DNA of 64,000 nt from Mycolicibacterium sp. BiH015 (GTDB lineage: Bacteria; Actinomycetota; Actinomycetes; Mycobacteriales; Mycobacteriaceae): NCBI RefSeq assembly GCF_027706845.1, contig NZ_JAQGCZ010000005.1:186001-250000 (forward strand), read 5' to 3'. Below the pieces are notes generated by a model. It did not search any database and had not been told where the DNA came from. It worked only from the letters and a program-made list of their open reading frames with translations. Position numbers and translations under genes: made by a program. This document shows, piece by piece, positions 1-10,240 of the stretch. Every line of letters starts with the position of its first letter. Within the stretch, counting starts at the first letter, position 1.

Positions 1-2
1 GA

Positions 3-608
3 AAGCTCCGTTCAGGAGATCGGTTGGACCGCAACGAGATTGCCCATGACCTCGGCCTGAGCCGCGTCCCGATCCAGGAGGCCGTCGTCCAACTGGAGCA
101 CGACGGCATCCTCTCCACGCGCTACCACCGCGGGGCCTACGTGGAGAAATTCGACGAGTCGACCGTGCGGGAACACCATGAGCTCTACGGCCTCATCAGC
201 GGCATCGCGTCCGGGCGTGCCGCCGATGCGGCAGACCCGACGGTCGTCGCCGAACTCGCCCACGAGGTCGGGCAGATGCGCGACGCGCGCGACGCACGCC
301 AGTTCGGCGTCCACGCCAAACGGTTCCGCGCCGTCATCAACAGCGAGTACGCGGGTCCCCGTCTGCAGGCCGCCATCGACTCCTCACAGACGTTCATCCC
401 GGCGTCCTTCTGGGAGTCGAACGCGCAGCATCGGGAGCAGCTGCTGCCCTCCTACGAAGCCGAACTCGCCGCAATCCGCGACCGGGACCGCGACCGCGCG
501 CGCGGGGCATGTGCGGAGCGCGCCGACGTCATGGCCAAGACCCTTCTGGGTGAGCTGGTACGACGCGGGGTGCTGTGCCCCTCGGGCCGGCCCGCTACGT
601 TGCTTTGA
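3..608 (+). CDS. GntR/FadR-family transcriptional regulator, 5' end outside window
   Basis: A DNA-binding regulator of the GntR superfamily, FadR/FCD type; its ligand cannot be read from sequence. The reading frame is open from base 3, and the first residues (LRSGDRLDRNEIAHDLGLSR) are the middle of a GntR winged helix, so the true start lies left of the window and an internal TTG at 24 should not be used. The 201 visible residues comprise the rest of the helix-turn-helix (to about residue 50) and an all-helical effector domain with an H-E-x-Y-G-L-I opening typical of FCD domains. Its stop codon directly abuts the ATG of the transporter gene, so it probably belongs to that operon and may control it. 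It is the positional counterpart of M. tuberculosis Rv0043c. Family assignment is firm, function inferred. Confidence 0.85.
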   Translation, partial: KLRSGDRLDRNEIAHDLGLSRVPIQEAVVQLEHDGILSTRYHRGAYVEKFDESTVREHHELYGLISGIASGRAADAADPTVVAELAHEVGQMRDARDARQFGVHAKRFRAVINSEYAGPRLQAAIDSSQTFIPASFWESNAQHREQLLPSYEAELAAIRDRDRDRARGACAERADVMAKTLLGELVRRGVLCPSGRPATLL

Positions 609-2405
609 ATGACGTGCTTGCGGGTACTGCGCCACTTCGTGAAGATCTTCGTGATCGCGCTGGTGATGGGGATTGTCGCCACGTTGGGGCTCGCCCCACC
701 AGCGGGTGCGCAGGTCGACCAATGTTCGCCGCCCGGAGTGGAGAGTGCCAGCGCGCTTCCGGCGAACCTGGCCGCGGCCGCAACCGGTCCGGCCGCCGAC
801 AAGTACACCACTGCCACGGTGAAGCCGCTCGACTCGATCGACGTGAACGCGCTGGGACTGAGCCAGCCCGGCACACTGACCGTCGGCACGCTCTCGGACG
901 CGCCGCCGAGCATCTGCATCGACTCGGCCGGCCAGTTCACCGGCTTCGACAACGAGCTACTCCGGGCCATCGCCGACCGCCTCGGCCTTCGCATCAACTT
1001 CGTCGGGACCGAGTTCTCCGGTCTGCTGGCACAGGTGGCGGCACGGCGGTTCGACGTCGGCTCCTCGTCGATCACCACCACCGACGCCCGACGTCGCACC
1101 GTGGGCTTCACGAACGGCTACGACTTCGGCTACTTCTCGCTCGTCGTTCCCACCGGTTCACCGATCACCGGCTTCGACATGCTCACCTCCGGTCAACGGA
1201 TCGGGGTGGTGCAGGGCACGGTCCAAGAGGCCTACGTCATCGACACCTTGAAGCTGCAGCCGGTCAAGTTCCCCGACTACAACACCGTCTACGCGAGCCT
1301 CAAGACCGGCCAGCTCGACGCCTGGGTGGCGCCGTCACAGCAGGCGCAGGGCACCGTACAGCCGGGCGACCCCGCTCAGATCATCGAAAACACCTTCAGC
1401 TTGGACAATTTCATCGCATGGGCGGTCGCCGACGACAACCCCGCGCTGATCGACGCCTTGAACTCCGGGCTCGACGCCATCATCGCGGACGGCACGTGGG
1501 CGCAGCTCTACACCGACTGGGTGCCGCGCGCCCTCCCGCCCGGATGGAAACCCGGCTCCAAAGCCGCCCCGCCACCGCAGCTACCCGATTTCTCCGCGAT
1601 CGCAGCGCAGAATCAGGAAACCGATGCGCCCGCGGCGCCGGTGCAGCCCAAATCCACCCTCGCCCAACTCGGCTCGGCGTTTCTGGACTGGGACCTCTAC
1701 CGCCAGGCCATCCCGGATCTGCTGACAACCGGCCTGCCCAACACGTTGATCTTGACCATCGCGGCCAGCATCATCGGGCTCATCCTGGGAATGGTCCTTG
1801 CGGTCGCGGGCATTTCGACATCCCGCTGGTTGCGGTGGCCCGCCCGCGTCTACACCGACATCTTCCGTGGACTGCCCGAGGTCGTGATCATCCTGCTGAT
1901 CGGCCTCGGTGTCGGGCCCGTGGTCGGCCACCTGACGGGGAACAGCCCGTACCCGCTCGGGATCGCCGCCCTCGGCCTGATGGCGGCCGCCTACATCGGG
2001 GAGATATTCCGCTCCGGCATTCAGAGCGTGGACCCCGGCCAACTGGAAGCCTCCCGCGCACTGGGGTTCAGCTATCCCACCTCGATGAGGCTCGTCGTCG
2101 TCCCGCAGGGTGTTCGGCGGGTTCTGCCCGCGCTGATGAACCAGTTCATCTCGCTGTTGAAGGCGTCGTCGTTGGTGTACTTCCTCGGGTTGGTGGCCGA
2201 CCAGCGTGAGCTGTTCCAGGTGGGACGAGACCTCAACGCCCAGACCGGCAACCTGTCGCCGCTGGTGGCCGCGGGCCTGTTCTACCTTGCGCTGACCATC
2301 CCACTGACGCATCTGGTGAACTACATCGACGCCCGGTTACGCAGGGGGCGCCGGCCCGACGAAGAGGATCCGCTGGTTCTCTCGACTTCTCAGGAGATGA
2401 ACTGA
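609..2405 (+). CDS. Polar amino-acid ABC transporter, fused substrate-binding and permease protein
   Basis: Single polypeptide (598 aa) combining the extracytoplasmic binding protein and membrane channel of a glutamine/polar-amino-acid importer. Residues 1-35 form a hydrophobic signal or anchor ending in AGA. About 80-310 is a GlnH-like periplasmic-binding fold (FTGFDNELLRAIADRLGL and a GVVQGT ligand loop). A Pro/Ala-rich linker spans about 310-350, and about 355-580 is a MetI-like permease with the EAA loop (SVDPGQLEASRALGFS) that docks on the ATPase. The ATG at 609 follows the regulator's stop directly. The 3' end overlaps the ATPase start in a TGATG arrangement, indicating translational coupling. 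Such fusions are known in Gram-positive glutamine transporters. The substrate is inferred only to class level. Confidence 0.9.
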   Translation: MTCLRVLRHFVKIFVIALVMGIVATLGLAPPAGAQVDQCSPPGVESASALPANLAAAATGPAADKYTTATVKPLDSIDVNALGLSQPGTLTVGTLSDAPPSICIDSAGQFTGFDNELLRAIADRLGLRINFVGTEFSGLLAQVAARRFDVGSSSITTTDARRRTVGFTNGYDFGYFSLVVPTGSPITGFDMLTSGQRIGVVQGTVQEAYVIDTLKLQPVKFPDYNTVYASLKTGQLDAWVAPSQQAQGTVQPGDPAQIIENTFSLDNFIAWAVADDNPALIDALNSGLDAIIADGTWAQLYTDWVPRALPPGWKPGSKAAPPPQLPDFSAIAAQNQETDAPAAPVQPKSTLAQLGSAFLDWDLYRQAIPDLLTTGLPNTLILTIAASIIGLILGMVLAVAGISTSRWLRWPARVYTDIFRGLPEVVIILLIGLGVGPVVGHLTGNSPYPLGIAALGLMAAAYIGEIFRSGIQSVDPGQLEASRALGFSYPTSMRLVVVPQGVRRVLPALMNQFISLLKASSLVYFLGLVADQRELFQVGRDLNAQTGNLSPLVAAGLFYLALTIPLTHLVNYIDARLRRGRRPDEEDPLVLSTSQEMN

Positions 2406-3136
2406 TGGCTACCGCGGTGTCGTTGACTGCCAAAGACATTCACCTCTCGTTTGGCAAGAGCGCCGTGCTCCGCGGCGTCGACCTCGATGTCGCAGCCGGC
2501 TCCAGCACCGCCGTCATCGGGCCGTCCGGATCGGGGAAGTCCACCCTGTTGCGCACGCTGAACCGGCTGTATGAACCCGACCGCGGCGATATTCTTCTCG
2601 ACGGTCGGTCGGTTCTCGGCGACAACCCCGATCAACTGCGGCAGCGAATAGGAATGGTATTTCAGCACTTTCAGCTCTTTCCCCATCGCTCCGTGCTCGA
2701 CAACGTCACGCTCGCCCCACGCCGCCTCAAGAAGCTCAGCGCCGAGGAAGCCCGGGACCTGGGCTTGCAGCAACTGGATCGGGTCGGTCTGCGGCACAAG
2801 GCAGAAGTCCGTCCCGCGACGCTGTCCGGTGGCCAACAACAGCGGGTCGCGATAGCCCGGGCGCTGGCCATGGCGCCCGAGGTCATGTTCTTCGACGAAG
2901 CCACCTCTGCGCTGGACCCCGAGCTCGTCAAGGGCGTGCTCGCGCTGATCGCCGACCTCGCCTCGGATGGCATGACGATGGTGGTGGTCACCCACGAGAT
3001 GGGGTTCGCCCGGTCGACGGCCGACACCGTGGTGTTCATGGACCACGGCCGGGTTGTCGAAACCGGACCGCCGGACCAGCTATTCGAGTCCGCGGAGACC
3101 GAGCGTCTGCGCCGGTTCCTGGCCCAGGTGCTCTAG
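2405..3136 (+). CDS. glnQ: Polar amino-acid ABC transporter ATP-binding protein
   Basis: Cytoplasmic ATPase (243 aa) that powers the upstream fused transporter. Walker A is GPSGSGKST at residues 39-47, the Q-loop lies in FQHFQLFPH, the signature is LSGGQQQRV, Walker B is VMFFDEATSALD, and the switch His is in VVVTHEMGFA. Length and motifs match the GlnQ/HisP class for polar amino acids. The ATG shares one base with the upstream stop. The GlnQ label denotes the family; glutamine as substrate is not proven. No terminator is obvious before the MarR gene 80 bases downstream. Confidence 0.9.
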   Translation: MATAVSLTAKDIHLSFGKSAVLRGVDLDVAAGSSTAVIGPSGSGKSTLLRTLNRLYEPDRGDILLDGRSVLGDNPDQLRQRIGMVFQHFQLFPHRSVLDNVTLAPRRLKKLSAEEARDLGLQQLDRVGLRHKAEVRPATLSGGQQQRVAIARALAMAPEVMFFDEATSALDPELVKGVLALIADLASDGMTMVVVTHEMGFARSTADTVVFMDHGRVVETGPPDQLFESAETERLRRFLAQVL

Positions 3137-3183
3137 ACCATGGGGGTGACACGATTTCCCCGGAATCCGCGCTACACCACAAC

Positions 3184-3217
3184 TTGACATCCTCCGACAG
3201 GTTAGGCTGTCTGAATT
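3184..3217 (+). promoter_or_regulatory. Putative promoter and operator of the MarR gene
   Basis: A TTGACA hexamer at 3184-3189 and a TAGGCT hexamer at 3203-3208 precede the ATG at 3218. Their 13-base spacing is too short for a normal -35/-10 pair, so only the TAGGCT may act, as a -10 giving a nearly leaderless transcript. It lies within an inverted repeat, GACAG (3196-3200), 6-base spacer, CTGTC (3207-3211), a reasonable MarR autorepression site. Inference only. Confidence 0.4.
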
Positions 3218-3658
3218 ATGGTGGCCACCGACGCACGGGTCAGCGAACTTGCTGGCGAACTGCAGCGCGTGCTGTCCAAGGTGCTGTCGGTGATGCGACA
3301 CACCGGACGAACGGCGACGTCCGGCGACCTCACGCTCGCCCAGCTGTCCATCCTGCTCACTCTGTTCGACCAGGGCCCGATGCGGATGACCGAGCTCGCC
3401 GCCCACGAACGGGTCCGGACGCCGACGACCACAGTGGCGATCCGCCGTCTGGAGAAGTTGGGCCTGGTCAAACGTGACCGTGATCCATCGGATCTTCGCG
3501 CCGTCCTCGTCGACATCACCCCGCAGGGTCTGGCGCAGCATCGGGAGGCGTTGGCGTCCAGGCAGGCTCACCTGGCGGCGCTGCTGAGCAAGCTCAGCGA
3601 GGAAGAGCTCGACGCGCTCACCAAGGCGCTGGCACCTCTTGAGCGCATCGCCGAGTAA
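3218..3658 (+). CDS. MarR-family transcriptional regulator
   Basis: A 146-residue winged-helix repressor of the MarR family, counterpart of Rv0042c. Helices around residues 10-50 form the dimerisation region. The recognition part (MRMTELAAHERVRTPTTTVA, about 65-85) and the wing (KRDRDPSDLRAVLVDITPQG, about 95-115) are classic. Members bind palindromes and are often released by small phenolic or oxidant ligands; the ligand here is unknown. A candidate operator overlaps its own promoter. It converges with the glucosylglycerate hydrolase gene, whose stop is 3 bases away, so co-regulation with that gene is not implied. Confidence 0.9.
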   Translation: MVATDARVSELAGELQRVLSKVLSVMRHTGRTATSGDLTLAQLSILLTLFDQGPMRMTELAAHERVRTPTTTVAIRRLEKLGLVKRDRDPSDLRAVLVDITPQGLAQHREALASRQAHLAALLSKLSEEELDALTKALAPLERIAE

Positions 3659-3661
3659 CGC

Positions 3662-5002
3662 TCAGCCCAACCAGTCCAACACCGCTGCCGCGGTCCATGA
3701 TTGCTGCATACTTCCCAACGGCTCCCCGGTGAACGGTTCGTAGTACTCGGCAAAGGTGCCGTCACTGGCCTGGCGCAGTCCCTCCCGGCGCAGCGTCGAG
3801 GAACGCTCGGCCCACCCCCGGCGCGCAAAACACCACGAGAACAGCCATGTCATCACCGGCCACACCGGACCCCGCCAGTACTCACGCGGCCGGAAGTCCC
3901 GCGACACCGGTGACGTCGACGGGATGAGGGCATACGCGAGATCGGGGTGACCGCAGAAGCGCGGCCCCTCCAGCAATCGCAGCAGCGCCCGCTCCTGGTC
4001 ATGCGGCAGACCCCCGCAGAGCAGAGGCGCGAACTGCGCGGCCGTCTCGGCCGTGACCCACTTCTCGGCCCGCAGGTCGTAATCCTTTGCCGCACCGGTT
4101 CTTTGGTCCGTCGTCGCAATGACCCCCGAACGGAACCGGTCGGCCCACGCATACAGATCCCTCACGTCGGCACGCGGACGTTTGTGATCCTCGCCGATCT
4201 CGGCAAGCACCTGGCATGCAACCGAGAAGATCGCGGAGACGAATACGTCCTCGACGGCGAAACTGACGGTCTTGGCGAGCAACTCGTCGTCGTAGCGAGC
4301 CGCCTTCATCTCCTCGAGCAGCCACAGGTAGCGGTCGTACTCCATGTCGGAGGGACGCTGGCTCGCGTCGGTGTTGATCTTGTTGTCCTCACGCTGATAC
4401 TCCGGCACATCGCCGGGAATCACGTTGGCATAGGCGCTGTCCCACCGCGGGGAATTGTCCATGCCGGATTCCCAGCCGTGGTACACCGTGACCCGGCCGT
4501 GGCCGTCCGGGTCCCGACACTCGGCAAGCCAGCGGTGCCAACGCACCAGGTCGCCCCAGCGCCGGTCCAGGAATGCCTCCGCAACCGCGCGCGTCGAGCG
4601 GCCCCGGGTCCGGGCCCTGTCCAGGATTCGCTGCACTGCGATGGCGTGCACGGGCGGCTGCGTGATGCCTGAGGTGTGCCGGGAGCGGGGCGCATCGGCC
4701 GACAGCGCTGAACAGGCCCATCGGGCAGGGCCGGGGAAGTAGCCGTCCACCCCGTTGGCGAACACGATGTGCGGGATCATGCCGTTGCGCCACTGCGCCG
4801 ACAGCAGCGTATCCAGCTCGACGACGGCGCGCTCCACCGACAGCGGCGCCAGCCCGATGGCCACAAAGGCCGCGTCCCAACTCCACATGTGCGGGTACAG
4901 CAGCGGGGCCGCGGTCGTCATCACGCCGAGGTCGTTACCGCGCAACAGATAGGCGGCGCGGGCCGCCAGCTGCGTGGGGGAGAAACTGGGATCGTGCGGC
5001 AT
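3662..5002 (-). CDS. ggH: Glucosylglycerate hydrolase (GH63-type)
   Basis: Cytoplasmic (alpha/alpha)6-barrel glycosidase of 446 aa. It most resembles the mycobacterial glucosylglycerate hydrolase characterised from M. hassiacum, which splits glucosylglycerate to glucose and glycerate as cells leave nitrogen starvation. Support: the length is that of the family; the acidic residue of GWESGMDNSPRWD falls at D182 and the C-terminal GTFAEYYEP motif places a Glu at E419, which as I recall are the catalytic acid and base of the M. hassiacum enzyme; the substrate-binding segments PHMWSWD and YWRGPVWPVM are present. It starts at ATG 5002, divergent from the SDR gene. A related trehalase or mannosylglycerate hydrolase is the alternative, but the exact residue match makes GgH much more likely. 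Confidence 0.88.
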   Translation of the reverse strand: MPHDPSFSPTQLAARAAYLLRGNDLGVMTTAAPLLYPHMWSWDAAFVAIGLAPLSVERAVVELDTLLSAQWRNGMIPHIVFANGVDGYFPGPARWACSALSADAPRSRHTSGITQPPVHAIAVQRILDRARTRGRSTRAVAEAFLDRRWGDLVRWHRWLAECRDPDGHGRVTVYHGWESGMDNSPRWDSAYANVIPGDVPEYQREDNKINTDASQRPSDMEYDRYLWLLEEMKAARYDDELLAKTVSFAVEDVFVSAIFSVACQVLAEIGEDHKRPRADVRDLYAWADRFRSGVIATTDQRTGAAKDYDLRAEKWVTAETAAQFAPLLCGGLPHDQERALLRLLEGPRFCGHPDLAYALIPSTSPVSRDFRPREYWRGPVWPVMTWLFSWCFARRGWAERSSTLRREGLRQASDGTFAEYYEPFTGEPLGSMQQSWTAAAVLDWLG

Positions 5003-5045
5003 CGTCTCCCAATGATGCGACGACTTTGCCCAATATGCAGGGCGG

Positions 5046-5051
5046 TAGGGT
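5046..5051 (+). promoter_or_regulatory. -10 element of the SDR gene (leaderless)
   Basis: TAGGGT lies 7 bases before GTG 5059. A TANNNT hexamer at this spacing is the usual mycobacterial leaderless layout, placing transcription start at or next to the start codon and supporting GTG 5059 over the upstream ATG at 5026. Confidence 0.55.
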
Positions 5052-5058
5052 TTCCGGT

Positions 5059-5730
5059 GTGCCGACCGCGATGATCACCGGGGCTTCTGGCGGTCTCGGA
5101 TCCGCGCTCGCCGACGTTCTGGCCCCGACACACACGCTGTTTCTGGCCGGACGCCCGTCGCCGCGCCTGGACGCCGTCGCCGAACGTCTGGGTGCCACCA
5201 CCTGGCCCATCGACCTCGCCGACCCCGACTCGTTCGCGGCTGTGGTCGAGCCGATCGTCGAGCTGGACGTGCTGATCCACAACGCCGGTGTGGCCTACCC
5301 GGGCCGGGTGGCGGAGTCCAGCGTCGACGAATGGCGCTCCACGATGGCGGTCAACGTCATCGGCACCGTGGCGTTGACGCTGGAATTGCTGCCCGCGCTG
5401 CGCAGCGCCGCGGGCCACGTCGTGTTCATCAACTCCGGGGCGGGCATCAACGCCTCGCCCGGGCTGGCGTCCTACACCGCCAGCAAGTTCGCATTGCGCG
5501 GCTTCGCCGACTCGCTGCGCGCCGACGAGCCCTCGCTGCGTGTGACGTCGGTGCACCCGGGCCGCATCGCGACCGCGATGCAGGAGGAGCTCGTCGCGTA
5601 CGAGGGCCGCGCCTATGATCCCGACGAGTTCCTCAGCCCGCAGACGGTTGCGCAGCTGACCGCGGATGCCATCAACGCACCGCGGGACGCGCACGTCCGC
5701 GAAGTGGTCGTCCGGCCGCGCGGTCGGTGA
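5059..5730 (+). CDS. Short-chain dehydrogenase/reductase
   Basis: NAD(P)-dependent Rossmann oxidoreductase of 223 aa, a compact classical SDR. The cofactor loop TGASGGLGSA is near the N-terminus, followed by the NAG-type IHNAGVAYPG, the catalytic Ser in FINSGAGINASPG, and the YTASK pair (Tyr and Lys). The GTG start is chosen because a -10 hexamer sits 7 bases upstream and the nucleotide-binding strand then begins within five residues, as usual. The substrate is unknown. It lies between the divergent GgH gene and the convergent leuS gene, so it is likely monocistronic. Confidence 0.88.
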   Translation: MPTAMITGASGGLGSALADVLAPTHTLFLAGRPSPRLDAVAERLGATTWPIDLADPDSFAAVVEPIVELDVLIHNAGVAYPGRVAESSVDEWRSTMAVNVIGTVALTLELLPALRSAAGHVVFINSGAGINASPGLASYTASKFALRGFADSLRADEPSLRVTSVHPGRIATAMQEELVAYEGRAYDPDEFLSPQTVAQLTADAINAPRDAHVREVVVRPRGR

Positions 5731-5733
5731 TTA

Positions 5734-5771
5734 CGGCGTGCGCAGTTGCGATCACCGCACCCAGCACGCCG
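5734..5771. terminator. Bidirectional hairpin between the SDR gene and leuS
   Basis: CGGCGTGC (5734-5741) pairs with GCACGCCG (5764-5771); an inner TGCG/CGCA pair (5747-5750, 5756-5759) strengthens the stem. It fills the 48-base gap between two convergent stop codons. There is no U-tract, as is common for mycobacterial terminators. Confidence 0.5.
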
Positions 5772-5778
5772 GAATCGC

Positions 5779-8658
<2,880 letters not shown>

Positions 8659-8664
8659 CCCACC

Positions 8665-8670
8665 AGGGTA
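8665..8670 (-). promoter_or_regulatory. -10 element of leuS (leaderless)
   Basis: On the minus strand TACCCT precedes GTG 8658 by 6 bases, the mycobacterial leaderless geometry. This is the main argument for the chosen leuS start. Confidence 0.5.
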
Positions 8671-8833
8671 TAAGCACCCCGCCCGCCGATTTTCCGGCGG
8701 CGGGTTTGATCTCGGTTCCGTTGCGGATGCATCAGGGGTTGATTCCAGGTCGGTTCCAGGGGTGGTGACGCCGCGACGGGCGTGGATACATTTCTCGCCT
8801 GACAGCTCCCATCGAGGAAGGACAGCACTGCAG

Positions 8834-9793
8834 ATGAGCGAAATCGCCCGCCGCTGGCGGGTTCTGGCAGGAGGCATCGGGGCGTGTGCCGCCGGTGTCG
8901 CCGGTGTGCTGGGCGTCACTTCCACGGCGTCCGCGCAGCCCACGATTCCGCAGCCGTCAGTGCCCGTCCCCGCCACCGTGACGCAGACGGTCACCGTCGC
9001 CCCGAATGTTCCGAATGCTGCGACAGTCCCCGCCGCCGCGGGCCCAGCTGCAGTCCCCGCCGCCGCGGGCCCAGCTGCAGTGCCCGCTGCCGCCGCGCCC
9101 GCGGTCCCGGTCGTGCCGCCGCGCCCGGTGTCGACCATCGTGCCTGCCACGTCGGGCACCCTCGCCGAGTTCTTCGCGTCCAAAGGCGTCGCGATGGAAC
9201 CTCAGTCCAGCCGGGACTTCCGCGCGCTCAACATCGTGCTGCCGATGCCGCGCGGGTGGGAGCACATCCCGGACCCGAACGTTCCGGACGCGTTCGCCGT
9301 CCTGGCCGACCGTGTCGGCGGCAACGGTCTGTACTCGTCGAACGCCCAGGTGACCGTCTACAAGCTGGTCGGCCAGTTCGACCCCAAGGAAGCGATCAGC
9401 CACGGCTTCGTCGACAGTCAGAAGCTTCCGGCCTGGCGCTCCACCGACGCCTCGCTCGCCGATTTCGGCGGTATGCCGTCGTCGGTCATCGAGGGCACCT
9501 ACCGCGAGAACAACATGACGTTGAACACGTCGCGCCGGCACGTCATCGCAACCGCCGGCCCGGACAACTACCTCGTGTCGCTCGCGGTGACCACCAGCGT
9601 CGACCAGGTCGTCGCGGCCGCGAACGCGACCGAGGCGATCATCAAAGGTTTCAAGGTGAGCGTGCCGGGACCCGCTCCGGTCATGCCGCTTCCCGGCACG
9701 ACGGCGCTGCCGCAGCCCGCCGCGGCGCCGCCCCAAGCCCCCAATGTCCCCGCCGTGGCTTCCCCGCCACAGCTGTTGGGACTGCAGGGATAA
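8834..9793 (+). CDS. mtc28: Proline-rich 28 kDa antigen homolog, secreted (LpqN/LpqT-like)
   Basis: Exported protein of 319 aa, counterpart of Rv0040c (proline-rich 28 kDa antigen). Residues 1-36 are a Sec signal peptide (twin Arg, hydrophobic core, cleavage after STASA). A Pro/Ala/Val-rich linker (about 37-105) contains a 9-residue repeat, VPAAAGPAA, two perfect copies and a third diverged. About 110-275 is an LpqN/LpqT-type folded domain ([19 protein letters not shown]). The C-terminal tail is again Pro/Ala-rich. ATG 8834 has a GAGGAAGGA ribosome site about 12 bases upstream; the longer open frame to 8594 would hide the signal peptide. The role is unknown; LpqN-like proteins associate with envelope assembly factors. 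A strong hairpin follows. Confidence 0.87.
   Translation: MSEIARRWRVLAGGIGACAAGVAGVLGVTSTASAQPTIPQPSVPVPATVTQTVTVAPNVPNAATVPAAAGPAAVPAAAGPAAVPAAAAPAVPVVPPRPVSTIVPATSGTLAEFFASKGVAMEPQSSRDFRALNIVLPMPRGWEHIPDPNVPDAFAVLADRVGGNGLYSSNAQVTVYKLVGQFDPKEAISHGFVDSQKLPAWRSTDASLADFGGMPSSVIEGTYRENNMTLNTSRRHVIATAGPDNYLVSLAVTTSVDQVVAAANATEAIIKGFKVSVPGPAPVMPLPGTTALPQPAAAPPQAPNVPAVASPPQLLGLQG
9026..9106 (+). repeat. 27-bp in-frame tandem repeat in mtc28
   Basis: Two identical 27-bp units (9026-9052 and 9053-9079) and a diverged third (9080-9106) encode VPAAAGPAA repeats of the linker. Identity at the DNA level suggests recent duplication or slippage; copy number may vary between strains. Confidence 0.85.
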
Positions 9794-9800
9794 CGACGTC

Positions 9801-9832
9801 GTCCCCCGGGCGAAGCCTGGCGCCCGGGGGAC
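9801..9832 (+). terminator. Strong hairpin after mtc28
   Basis: A perfect 12-bp stem (9801-9812 with 9821-9832) closes an 8-base loop, starting 8 bases after the mtc28 stop. It is very GC-rich with no T-run, the form expected of mycobacterial intrinsic terminators. Confidence 0.75.
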
Positions 9833-9853
9833 GGCGGCCCAATCAGAACCCCG

Positions 9854-9859
9854 TATTCT
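9854..9859 (+). promoter_or_regulatory. -10 element of the 120-aa membrane protein gene
   Basis: TATTCT is followed by 7 bases and ATG 9867, a near-consensus leaderless promoter, placed right after the mtc28 terminator so the gene is transcribed independently. Confidence 0.6.
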
Positions 9860-9866
9860 GTAGCTC

Positions 9867-10229
9867 ATGCTGGTCGCCGCCGTATTGAGCCTGTGCGCGG
9901 CCGTCGTGACCGCGGCGCTGGGCGTGTGGTCGCTGACGCGCCGACCCTCGACCGACTACGTGCAGCAGGTATTGCGAGCCGTGGCGCCGACCCAGCTCGC
10001 CGCTGCCGTCATGCTCGGGGCGGGCGGGGTGGTCGCGCTGTCGGCGCCTCCGTCGACCGGCCTGGTGATCCTCATCGTGTGCGTTGCCGGCGCGCTCGGC
10101 ACCGTCGCCGCCGGTTGCTGGCAGAGCGCCAAGGCCGTCACTCGCGAGAACGCACGGCAGGCGGCACCCGCGGCGGCAGGTGCCTGCGGTAGCGCGTGCG
10201 GTGCGTGCACGCTGTCCTGCGGGAGCTAG
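9867..10229 (+). CDS. Small conserved membrane protein (Rv0039c-like)
   Basis: 120-residue integral membrane protein of unknown function. Three hydrophobic segments are visible (about 2-22, 42-60 and 68-86), followed by a cytoplasmic or exposed tail with a Cys-rich end (ACGSACGACTLSCGS, four Cys in 15 residues) that might bind metal or form disulfides. The position after Mtc28 matches Rv0039c. It is leaderless by the -10 spacing. It converges with the guanine deaminase gene 11 bases further on. The gene is clearly real; no biochemical role can be assigned. Confidence 0.8.
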   Translation: MLVAAVLSLCAAVVTAALGVWSLTRRPSTDYVQQVLRAVAPTQLAAAVMLGAGGVVALSAPPSTGLVILIVCVAGALGTVAAGCWQSAKAVTRENARQAAPAAAGACGSACGACTLSCGS

Positions 10230-10240
10230 CCGGCGCCGGG

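Noticed and set aside
5026..5058. ATG 5026 as start of the SDR gene
   Set aside because: It lies upstream of the -10 hexamer and adds 11 residues before the Rossmann strand.
8659..9183. Upstream extension of the leuS reading frame by about 175 codons
   Set aside because: It is the antisense of the Mtc28 signal-peptide and linker region, low-complexity Gly/Ala/Thr, and lies upstream of the leuS promoter; GTG 8658 gives the family N-terminus.
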